DNA of 64,000 nucleotides from Campylorhamphus procurvoides (lineage: Eukaryota; Chordata; Aves; Passeriformes; Dendrocolaptidae). How positions within the stretch are numbered: the stretch's first letter is position 1; each line of letters starts with the position of its first letter. A program made the translations under genes and the position numbers. The DNA lies in contig WBMV01000074.1 in assembly GCA_013396655.1 (NCBI GenBank), positions 822,877 through 886,876 of the forward strand, read 5' to 3'. Under the pieces are notes generated by a model. That model searched no databases. It was given only the letters and a program-made list of their open reading frames with translations, and was not told where the DNA came from. This document shows positions 25,607 through 36,706 of this stretch, piece after piece.

Positions 25607-27378
25607 CTAGCCCAAACACAACATAGTGTTGTAAATGGTTAGAGGGAAAAGATGACCTTTTCTTTGTGTCTGAGTGCCAGAGATGCCACCAAGCAAAGGC
25701 ACCAAAGATGCTCCTTCTCGCAGAAGGACTTACTAGCCACCCTGGGTCTTTTAGGCAAGAAATATAAATACTTTGCACGTCTTTCATTGTTGGTCTACAA
25801 TAGCCTGCAAAGGAAGAATTTCGAGGCACAGTGTTTATAAAAGCTTGGAGAGGACTGAGTGGCACTTAAATCTTTAAACGGTTCTTGAAAGCCAATATCT
25901 TGCAGTCAAAGTAAATTTGTATTATACTGTATGCAACTGTAGCTGAAACCCTGTGCTATATGTGCTAGGGGCACAGATGTGATACAAGGCATGTGTGTTT
26001 AGTCTGAGGAATTTCAAATACTTTTCAGGGACTTGTGATTCCTTCCCCACCACCATTTTTTTTTTTAAATGGATTGAACAGATTGTTGAACTTCCTTGTC
26101 CTATGTGATAGAATTGCAGTGTAGTGATGGATGGGGAACAGGTCTTCCTCTGGGAAGTTTGTGTTGTCTTGATGGCTGGACATTAATGCAGGTTGTTCTT
26201 GTGCATAAGAAACCCTCTGTGAGTGAAAACGACTGTGATGTTAATACCAAATTATATGACATGGTAGGTAGGTGCTAACCTCTCCATGATGGATAAGTTG
26301 TAGTCTGGATTGTTTGGTGATCATCCCCAAAAGTTGTGTTATTTTCTTAAGAGAGAAAGTCCTGTGCATTCTTACATAATAAAAAAAGGTTAGAGTTTGT
26401 CTTCCTACCAAGATTTTGAAGATATGCTTGTGTGCAAGAAAAGGGGAAGGGAAAGCAATCTTTCTTCTGAAGTGACAAGTGACAACACCTCTTTTTTTTA
26501 AGTCCACTTTCCCAGGGATCTCTTGTCCAAGTGGCCTCACACTTTCCCAAAATAATTTTCTCTGGCTACAGACCAAACACAAGAGCTTCAGGCAAAAAAA
26601 TGTTCCTTAAAAAAAAAAAAGAGACTAAAAGGGTATCTGTCGTGAGAGGAAAAAGATTTTCAGGCTTATCATGGTAAAGACAGAACTATATTTACTAATT
26701 TTTATTTAGCACTAAGTGATGCTAATTATGTGCTAAAACCAAATTCTGATTGTTGTATGGCTGCTTTAGATTTTCCTTCTTCTGTCTAGTTGTCTGTATA
26801 CATAAAGTATGAAGGGAATATCAGATAGAAAGACTGCACTGATATGTCCAACTTCTTCCCAACCATATTCTAGCAGTGTTCCATCCCCTCACCATTAGCA
26901 GAACTCCTTCCGAAGGAAGTGGCACTGTTCAGAAGCCCTCATTGCTGTTTACTCACATGGGAACAGCAGCTGGCCCAGTAAACAGCATAGGGTGGTGTAA
27001 CCCTTTCATTCCATTGTTTTGGTCACTGGCTGTCTGTCAAAAATGTGAGATTCTAAGCTCTCAGTGGGCAAAGGTTGCAGCTGTTGCTTATTCCAGAAAC
27101 TTCCACAATAGCTGCATCCTCAGAATGGACACGTGCCAGTGGCAAAGGTGAGATTTATGTTTTGGGGTTGGTTTTTTTTTTTACAGTAATGCCTGGATTC
27201 CTTAAGCTAGATCAAGTCCTCTTTGTTCTTTGCCTTGTGGAAAAAGGAGTAATATGAAACAAGCCATCCCCTGGGAAGTTTAAAATCTTGACAGATTTAG
27301 TAATCTAAATATCTTCAAGCACAGCAATTGCACTCTTCTCCTTTAGAGATTTGCTACAGAATGAAATAAAACACTCAC
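25607..27378. other. Probable intron
   Basis: No repeat or exon called. Minus-strand open frames at 26241-26582 lack a usable donor. Confidence 0.4.
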
Positions 27379-27429
27379 CTCCCAGCCACTATTTTCTTGC
27401 GGCTGGGAAAGGATGGGGAAAGGATCCTG
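27379..27429 (-). CDS. 51-base internal exon of the unrecognised gene
   Basis: An excellent acceptor (ttccttttttctgtctag) and consensus donor (GGGAG with gtgagtg) flank 51 bases. Two frames are open. The one that fits the chain enters with one base and leaves with two, reading RILSPSFPSRKKIVAG, and joins the last exon as AGA. The phase 0 alternative reads QDPFPILSQPQENSGWE. The third frame has a stop. The basic SRKK stretch continues into PARK of the last exon. Confidence 0.55.
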
Positions 27430-28406
27430 CTAGACAGAAAAAAGGAACTTATTTTTAGTTACTGATTAAAACAAGATAGCCAGCGTTAATATTTCTCTTC
27501 ACAAACTCCTGGATGACCATGAAGTTGCCTGTCACTGGACTATGTGTAGTCTCACATATCAGCAACGTTAACTTTAAAAATAGGAACAAAACCATCCTTT
27601 GCAAGAGTTGCTGAATCTCATGTAGAACCTTTTGAGAGATCCAAACGGATACAAAACTTTTTTGCTTGGATTCTCTTTGCCTTTTAGGGCTGGATTTCCT
27701 CTGACCTGTAGCTTTGCAGGAACAGCATCTGTAGCCCTTCCCCAGCTGTGCAGGCAAAGAGAGACAAACCCTGCTGTTTGTCAGAACACGCTGTTTTGAG
27801 GAGCTGCACAAGTAAATCCTCAGCAGCAACAGTGCAATGTCAGACTGCTGCATGTGCAAAGTGGGAAACATGGAAATGAGGAATGCAGCCCTCATACTCA
27901 CAGGAGTTTTCTCACATATGTAAGCAATCAGTAGACTCGATTAATGAAAGTTTGAATGAGGTAGAGAGGACTGAAACCTGCTGATAATGAAGGAGATTGC
28001 ATTATCTTAGAAGAGGTGCACATACATTGTGGCTTAGACTAATTTATCCTGTGTTTCAGTAGTGTTCTATTAAAATGTATAACATGTCTGTCTGAGCTCC
28101 TGCCAAAATTTAGTCCAAGTCACTCATTTTCTGATACAAACATGCTACTTTCCATTTAAATTTCCTACAGATGTTATTATCTTTAGATTCAGCAGTGTCC
28201 TAATTTGGGCAAAAATATCTTTCCCTTTTTAAAAAAGAAATTTAAATATTAAACAAGCCAGAGGTGGGATTGTTTTCCTCTGCCTAGGCCAGACATACGA
28301 TGCCAGTAACTTGCAAAATGCATCAAAACTTCACAAAACATAGATGGCAAGTGATGCTAGTGGGATTAATTTCTAAGTTTGTTGGGATTTGGGTTTCGGG
28401 TTTCAA

Positions 28407-28478
28407 TTTTTTTTTGTGTGTGTGTTTGGTTGGTTGGTTGGGGATTTTTTGTGGTGTGGTGTTTTGGATTTTTTTTTA
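28407..28478. repeat. GT / GGTT simple-sequence tract
   Basis: A T run, then (TG)n and (GGTT)n, then GT-rich sequence, all read directly. Probable microsatellite. Confidence 0.65.
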
Positions 28479-29687
28479 ATTGATTAATACAGTAGATCAG
28501 GACTTGTCACTTGAAAGCTGATTATGAATTGAAGGAGGCACGATGACATATTTCATAGATCTGAGTATTTTCCCATGGGAGCTTTCAGCAGTTGTAAGAC
28601 ATCACTAGGGCATTATGCTACAGGAGAACCAGCATGGGTAGGACACTGGGGGTTTTCTTCCAGCAAGGAGGCAGACACTGGAAGAAATGCTCTCTGCGTG
28701 CATTCCCAGAATTGTGCAACCACCTTGCCAGGAAGGGAAAATGTCTGCAGCTCATGCAATCCCTGCCATCTCTAGTGGACTTCTTTTGGTGGGTGTTGTA
28801 ATGCAGGCATTTGTTCTCTTAGAAGTGGATGGAGACACATTTAGATGATATCTTTTGAATGTGTTATTAAAAACCTTTCAAATAAATAATTATTCAGAAT
28901 TGCTATTCCAAAAGCAACTTGCTTTCTTAAAAACTTTTCTGGGGCTTTTGTTCTTGTTTCTTTGTTTGTTTGTTTTCTTGAATGCCCACATTTCCCCACC
29001 TTCCCCCAAAACATTCAAAATTACTCTATAGCATAGGAGGAAAAAAAAAATAGAGTTGGAATTCCCCCAAAACACCTTTTTGTCTAAATCCCAGTGAAAG
29101 CCAATGGTGTTTGTGCTCCAAAACTGGGTAATTATTTTAAAATCCTGCTCAAATAAAACAAATTATCACCTTGGTTTTACCGGGTAACATTTAGAGAACC
29201 TGCACATAAATTGTCTATTCAGTGCAAGGGGAGGATGAAATGTTTTTAGAGCTCTAGCTTGAAGGTAGGGGTCACGTCACTTAGAGCAAAAGCAATCAGT
29301 GTTTCTCACTCCAATGTCTGTTGGAAGAATGAAGGTGGAGATAAAGCAGTGGTGTACAGTCAGCTAAATGCTGGTGGCCATGGAGAAAAGCAGCAGCTAA
29401 TTGAAACACATGAGTCTTTTTTTTTGTTGGACAGTTTTGTCCAAGGAAGTAAAAGGCATGTGGTAACAATGAGCATAACTACATTTCATTTTTTGTTGTG
29501 AGATGGTTACAGTTACAAAATACCATTCCATTAACTGTTTAGTGCCCGTGTTGGAAATGCAGCAGGGCACGGTGTGAGCGAAGCAGCTTCTTGAAATGCA
29601 TAAATGACACAGGAACCTAATTCTTGCTGTCTTTCAAAATTTGTGCTTCATTGTATGCTTTCTCTGGGAGCAGAGACTTTGAACTCT

Positions 29688-29786
29688 GTCAAAGGCATCA
29701 CAGTGCTGATTAACAGTTGAACTCGAGGATCTTAAAGGTCTTTTCCAATGTAAATGTTTCTGTGATTCTATTCTATGGTTCTATCT
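29688..29786 (+). mobile_element. CR1 LINE 3-prime tip with octamer tail
   Basis: The sequence aggatcttaaaggtcttttccaatgtaaatg is followed by tttctgtgattctattctatggttctat. This is the last hundred bases of a CR1 element on plus, including ATTCTRTG-like tail repeats. Severely 5-prime truncated. Confidence 0.85.
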
Positions 29787-32477
29787 AAATTCTCTGACAG
29801 TTTTCCACTTCTCAGTCTGGCGCTGCAGACCCAAAGTGCCTATTCAAACTCTGTGTGTGATGCAAGAAAGTAAATATTTGCCCCATTAAACAGAAGTTTG
29901 GGAGAGCAAGGGACTTGCCAAGTTTTAGAGTAGAATCTTTTCATCCTGGCACTCTTGGATGGCTTTTGGATCAAATATTGATGCTTTGATACTGTGCATC
30001 TACAGAAAGGAGTAAGTAAAATTGAAACAGAGCTGGAAAAACATCTTGGTCAGAACTTTGCTCACAAAAACTATGGAAGGAAGCTTTTCATAAATATATA
30101 ATAGTATAGGTAAAGTTTTCTGTTCAAAATAAATGCCTAGGAACACAAGACATAAAATGATAGCCTCTTATTTGTATATGAAACACTTTAAACAAAGCAT
30201 TTCAGATAGGAAAAAAACCACCGAAAAACAACTAAATATTTTTGGAAGTATATTGTCAAAACCATTGTCATTCAAAAAAAACCCTTTCATTAGAACAACA
30301 CAAAAATAAACACATGATACCTTTTGATTTGCTAAAAACTAGAGACATGCATTGCTTTAGATTGCTATGCTGTAACTTCTGTAAATGTCAGCAAATGCAA
30401 AAATTATCTGTACAGCCTTGATCAGGAGCTGCAGGAGGATCAGTATGAGAGCTCACTGGTACAAGGATCTCTCTCTCAGGTTAATACCTCTGTGATACAC
30501 TGTGGTTTTATAACTGCAATGATGCTGCCTACAGCTGCAGACTCTTGTTTGGCTGTTCATCTGTCTCTCTGAATTCGAAGTAATATGGTGGTTAGATTAT
30601 AAATGGGAAAGGAAATAAATAGGATTTTGATTTTTTTTTTCCCCATGGATTTTTAAAGGAACTAGACAGCTGTTGAAAGATTCCCACAAATCAATGTACC
30701 CTTTGAATCTTAGGGCTAAAGTGGAAGCTAAAGTTTTGCTGGTTACTTTGTATGGAAGTTTGTTTTGCCCTACGCTCATTATTTTATTGCATGCAATATT
30801 CAGCTGTTTCTGGTAACTGACATGAACCAAATTATCCAATTAACAGATGTTTTCAGTGTGAATATGCAAGGAAAGGGAAAGTCTGCCTTTCTCATGTTGA
30901 AACATAGTTTCTTAATTTTTTTCTCATGACAGTGTTTAATTGCATCCTTCATTATTTTTGACAGTATTTAATTTCCTTTTTTGTTTTACTCTGTGCCTGT
31001 GAAAATAAAAGTAGCAAAGTAACTTTAAAATGAAACAAGCAAGAGAATTGATTAAAAAAAAGAAAAGAAAAAATAGAATGGGGGGCCAAACCAAACCCCC
31101 AAATTCAAATGCACCCACACAATGGGTTTTAGGAGGGGTCCAGACCCAGATCTTGAATTTCGTGTCTCTGGTTATGCTCTTGTTTATCCATAATGCAAAA
31201 TCAAATATCTGGTCTCACAATTACATGTGAAGTTTTAGTAGGGGAAATGGATTGATTGAAAATACAATTTGAAGAGATTATGAGAAAAGACATACCTAGT
31301 AAACACAGCCAAGCTGTTATTTCAGATATGAAGCATTTGACAACAAGAGATAATTGTCATTGAAAAGGGTGCCCTAGTTCATTATTTTTGGTCTGAAAAC
31401 AATTTAGTTCTTTCTTTAATGCTATTCAGTGTACCAGCAAACAAAAATTATATAAATGGAATGAAAAAATATATTAATCAAATAACATAGCACCGTAAAG
31501 AAATTAATAACATTATTTTCCAGCCATATGAACTGTGAGATATGACCCATCAATATACAAAACTGATGCACAGCCCCCATGCAAAATCAGCCTATTTAGT
31601 GCTGAGTGGGAAGGGGCACAGTGGGCCCAAGGGACTGGGAAGCAAAGTGGCTTGGCTTGTTTATTACTGCAGTGCAGCACAGTTTCCACTGGGTAGCTAT
31701 GCTAATCTTCAATGTGTCTTCAATGCAAATGGGTAAACCCACTTAATTTGATTGTACATCCACATTTTTAATCAGAGCTTACTAACTTCTCTGAGCATCA
31801 AGGCCTCCATTCTCCTTCGGGCACACCTCTAATCATCCCATCATGTTGGGAAGTAGTTTGCTCCTCTTTCCCCTCTTCCTTCCCTAGTACAATTACTACA
31901 GACTCTTGAGTCTTCTGACATGCTGTGGTATTTAGGTCCCTCTTCCTTGACCAGTTCTTTTGGGAAGAGAATTGTTTTGTTGCTGGGCTCTGGTGCTTGC
32001 TTCAGGGAACCATGGAAATTCAGGAGCATTCTTTGGCTTCTCAGAGATTCAATTCTGTTCTACTGGATTTGGAGGATTTGACTGCAGTAAGAACCATGCC
32101 CGTGGAAAAGCAAACAGACCTCAGAGGTCATTTTTGAAAGCAGGAACACCTTTGGAACAGTAACACAAGCTCTGACAGGGTGGGCACAGAAGAGGAGGAA
32201 AGAAAGGAGCCAGAGAGATCCATGACTAATGCAGCAGTAGTCCAGACAGACCTGAATCTTTACGACAGATTTCAGCTATGCCGTGGACTGGCTTAACTCT
32301 GATCCCACTGAACTCAGACTTCAAGGAGGGGGAGAAGGGCACTACTGATTGCTTTTATATCATTCTACCTTTCAGTCCAGTTCTGATCAAGCGCTGGAGT
32401 GTATTTAATGTACTCACAAATTACATTTAGGAGTATCTTACTGCTACTGCTGATGATAAATTCATGAAATAACATAC

Positions 32478-32692
32478 ACTTCCTGTGCCTCGTGTGTGCC
32501 AAGTTTGTGCATGTCTGCATTCAGATACAGATGAAAAATTAAATTTGTTTGGCTCGAGCAGTTTTCACTGACAGCATAACTCATTCCTCTTGAGTTCCTG
32601 GATAAGCTGTAGCTGAAACTATTTGTTCTGCTTTCACTGCCCAGTGCCTGAAAGCTGGGCTTGGAGCTGGCTTGCTTTAAATCAAAGCTGTG
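32478..32692 (-). CDS. 215-base Ser-rich exon of the unrecognised gene
   Basis: Acceptor ctactgcctttgtcctggctgttggtgtgtctcag is good. The frame enters in phase 0 and reads HSFDLKQASSKPSFQALGSE, SRTNSFSYSLSRNSRGMSYA and VSENCSSQTNLIFHLYLNAD, then MHKLGTHEAQEV. The called donor (GAAGT with gtatgt) leaves two bases, matching the 27.4 kb exon. The donor is the weakest in the chain, so the right coding boundary may differ by a few residues. The repeated S-x-S and N-S-R pattern resembles phosphorylation-rich disordered sequence. Confidence 0.5.
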
Positions 32693-35600
32693 CTGAGACA
32701 CACCAACAGCCAGGACAAAGGCAGTAGGCTGTCACTTTCCCAATCCTCCCAGTTCACCCACATTTTAGAAGACCTTAGAGAAGCAATGGACTTAGTTGCA
32801 GATAATATTGGGAATTACACGACTTCCAGTAATTACATTAAAATGGGTTTCTTGGTATTATTTTTTTGATTGTCTGATACTTGACAATAGTCATAGGTCT
32901 ACATTTCTTGTTGGAATTACTGGTAATTTCATGTCTTGAAAAAATGGTAATTGCATTGAAAGCATAGGTATAAAATCAGAAACTGTCAGCCCCTCTTTTT
33001 TGAAAGCATGTCTGTGTTATCTTGACAGCTAATTTACCTCAGCACTTTTCCAGGGTCAAGAGTGTCAATCCAGTGAAACAGAGACTCCTCCCGGCTGACA
33101 GAAATGTTAGTTAGCATTGGCAATTGCACCAATACCAAATACCATCTTGATTTTAAAAGGAAGAGTGAAGGTTTTAATCCTACCTATTGATTATGTAGTG
33201 TGATTGTCCAAGAAGGAAATATGAGGAAACTTCCAGCTTAAGAATCTGTCTTTCAAAAGTGTTCAAAGCTTCTGAACATATATTTTGAGCATATATAGTA
33301 ACTGTAGGCCCTGTTCTGGTTTACAGGATAATTAGTGACATTACTTAGGAAGAATGAGTTGGCAATAAAAATGTTACAAATCAGTGAAGTCCATGTTCCA
33401 ACCCTGCAGATTGCTGCTGGTTGAAAAACTCCCATAAATGAGAGTTCATCATTACCAATGTTCTGTGGCTGGATTATTCTTTTATTTTTCTTGACTAGGA
33501 AATTGTTTGATTCAGATATGAAGATACTTGCTTTTGTATGAAGATATCTAGCCTGCTTGCCAGCTTTTTCAGGTGTTATTAGTGCTTTGAGGTGCCTCAG
33601 TTTTCAGAAGAATCAGAAAGGTATGTCTTCAGAGTATATCAAGTTGGTACAGAGTATCAACTGTCCCTTTTGAAAGGGTTGGAAGTGTAGGAGACAGAGG
33701 CACAATTTTTAATTTCCAGAATTTGTATTATGACTGTACTCAAACATATTACTAGCAGTGTCAAATCCTACCTCTCCTGTGCTTGCTTATTCCTTCAGAA
33801 AATACCTTTTTATGTCTTACTGCTTCCAGTGCATCGAATACAAGCTTTTTCTTTGACATTGCAAGTTTTCCAAAATACCAAAGCAATGCGAGAGAAACAT
33901 CATCTGTATGTTTTGCCAAACAGATTGGCTTTGGCTACTAACATAAATTTTTTTGGATCCTTTGATCAAATCCTCCACCCTGTTGCAAATTTGGAATTCA
34001 TGCCAAATCTAGCATCCAGCAGTGAGATAAGTCTGAATTCTTTCATGTGAACTACAGTGGCTTCTTTTTTTTTAAAAATTCTTATTTGTGATAAATATCT
34101 TGTATACATTGTTAGAAACGCTGGTCAAATAATTTATTCCTCAAATAATTTGAAAACACTGCTGTTGCTTTTGAATTCCACCAACTTAACATGCATTCTT
34201 AGAATCTAAGTCTCGTTCCAATGCTGGTTACAAGTCCTGCTGCTTTTCATTTCATAAATGTTTGCAAATACATATTGCTAGCTTTTGTAATTATCCAAAA
34301 TTTCAATAGTTGGGAAAAAATTATATTTTTACTGGAACATGACATCTGGATATTGGAAAACAGAAAGCAGACAGGGCTCACCCACTGAAGACAGTGGGAC
34401 TTTTTCTGAAATTTCCATTTAGTATGTCTGACAGAAATGGGCTTAAATGCATCATGCCACTTCAGTTCAAGATATTTCCAAACACAGTCTGGGGAAACAT
34501 TGTGGCTGATGGTTTTCATTAGGAACATTCAGTACAGCCAGATTACCTGTTACCTAAGAAATTTTAATTAAAAAAGAAACAGGTGTAAAAAAGTGTTTAG
34601 ACTGTCCAGAATTGGAAGGATTCTATAGGGGAGGATAAGAAAACTTAGCCACCATGGTCAGGCAAAAGAAAAGGAAGAATATGATTGTATTATGTAAATA
34701 TATTAGAAAAAATGCTATTTAAATTAAAGGAAATGCTGACACAAGAACAGAGGGATATAAACTATTTGTGTACCGTTATTCTGGATTTAAAAGCATTTCT
34801 AATTCTAAACCAAATGACAGCTTTTCCCTAAAAGTACCGAGAGAAAAAAAAACAACACCAAAACCCCCCAACCCCCAGACCAAAAAAATTCTAATTGATT
34901 ATAAGCAGAGCCTAAGCGGCATATGAAAAAGATTATATGGCATGGCTGCCTGCAATAACAAGGGACTGAACTCAATGACCCAAGAGTCCCTTCCAATCTG
35001 CTGTTCTTAATTAGATATATGAGTATCATGGGAGCTCTTCTAGCCTCCAGCTTGTTCCTGCAAAAGGATCCTTTTATTTATGTAACTTCTCAGTGATATC
35101 CCTGCAAATCGGCAGATCCCCACTGACATGTAGGTGATATGGACTCTTGGATCAAATTCCAGGGAAGGGTTCATGATCCCAGAAGAAAATTCTATCTCTG
35201 GCTTCTGTTTTCCTTCTTGGTTTTGCATGCAGCTTCTGTTTCAATCCCCAAAGCTCCCTTCTCTTCATTGTTTCATTTTTCTTGTGAAAATAACATTTCT
35301 TCTTGAAGAATGGATTAAATGCTAATAAATCATCCATTTATAATTAAAATTCATGTGTCTGGAAATATTTTTACATACAGAATACCTGTTGCCAAGACCT
35401 GAGTGCCCTTGTCACTAAAATCTGTGCAAATGGAGCATTCAGTGGTTTTTAGACCTTTGAACCAACTTTATAACTTTCAGCACCACAGGTCAAGTCTTGT
35501 GCCATAAAACTTGAAACACATACTTCTCCCAGGATCAGTGGGTACATGGTAAGGTAGCCCAAGCTTCCAGTATCTGTGGGGGAAAAAATGTAGTGGGACC

Positions 35601-36683
35601 CCCTGAAAATGAAGTCCTTGACCTGGTAGCATCATGGACAATCATACGGACACCCTTTATGGTGCTCCATAGTGCAGTAGTTTTTGAGACTGGATCCTTA
35701 TCTTGACACATGATGAATTCACAGTATTTGCTGAAGTCTTTCCTTTACACAGGATAATCTGGCTTTTTCTGCCTGTGTTGCTCTCACCTGTAAATTAGGG
35801 CAGTGTTCTGAGCCTGAACGTACTTGCAGGGCATGTCTGGAGTCCTACTTGTAGATTATTATGGTGATATTTCCTAGAAATTAAGCGTTGCACTGGAAAT
35901 TCTTACTTGCTATGATGGCAGATGGGAACGGGATGATTCCCTTTAATTTGGGATGGCTGGTAACAAAGCCAGACAAGTTGAGTTACTGCTTTCAATTGTT
36001 CAGGGGTTCTCTAATGTGCTGTTTTCACAGGGAAGTCCACCAATAACTGGGCAATAACCCCAGCAGTTGTCACTGTTCCTGAGCTTGCTTTATGAAAGCC
36101 ATGACCTGCAGAATTTCTGAAGGGCTGTGTGCTCATACCAGCAGCCCTACCAGGTCTGACTGCCAGGCACCCACTGCCAAGAGGGAAGTGCAGTTACCAG
36201 GGCCCGAAAGGAATACAAGCCAGTCTCAAATGCTGAATAAAGAGGATTGAAATTTTCTTTGCTTTCCATGCTGAGTGGAAAGGATTTGTTTCTGGCATTT
36301 TCCTTTGGCAGTGTTTTATCTCTGACTTTGTACTGAGTGTTTTCATATTCTGGCCACTGTAATGAATAACCTTAGAATTTTATTGCATTTAGAAAAATAT
36401 ATATTATTACCGCAAACCTCTGTCTTTGATGTGATTTGTGCCATTGTTAAAAGGTTGTTAAATTTAATCCTGGCTATTAAACTGATGAATAATCCATAAT
36501 ACCACTATTTCATTCTGCACTGCAGAAGGCAGCTGGGTATGTTATCTCTGGGAGTCTAAGGCACAACCACTAATCTGTGACAAGAACAGACCACGAACCT
36601 GCTTGCAAGAAAAAACTGCAGCTCTCATCAGGCACAGGCCAAGGGGTTTCTTTGGCCATGGGCTTGTGAACTTCTGCAGATAC
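32693..36683. other. Probable intron
   Basis: Contains a CR1 tip near 34.95 kb and a coding-like minus-strand open frame at 35040-35228 (see findings). Otherwise AT-rich without recognised features. Confidence 0.4.
34936..35012 (+). mobile_element. CR1 LINE 3-prime tip, diverged
   Basis: The string aagggactgaactcaatgacccaagagtcccttccaatctgctgttctt matches the CR1 3-prime end pattern (gactagatgacc...aggtcccttccaacc). The tail repeats are decayed. Confidence 0.6.
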
Positions 36684-36706
36684 CTGTCTACTCAGAACCT
36701 TGTAGT
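36684..36706 (-). CDS. 23-base micro-exon of the unrecognised gene
   Basis: Acceptor aaagttctttgtttctccattcacag is near-ideal and the donor is ACAG with gtatct. Entering with two bases, it reads YKVLSRQ and leaves in phase 0. That is exactly the phase change needed between the 44.6 kb and 32.5 kb exons, and the junction codon becomes GAC (Asp). Short, so it rests on splice sites and phase rather than on content. Confidence 0.45.

Larger units (their letters stand above)
27430..32477. other. Probable intron
   Basis: Contains a 148-codon minus-strand open frame (27455-27901) directly upstream of the 27.4 kb exon, a GT/GGTT simple tract at 28407-28478 and a CR1 tip at 29.7 kb. The rest is AT-rich and featureless to the eye. 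Confidence 0.4.

Noticed and set aside
27093..27148. Plus-strand exon-like piece with acceptor ttgcttattccag and donor AAAG gtgaga
   Set aside because: Two frames are open, it is only about 55 bases, it lies opposite the intron of the main gene, and it has no partner.
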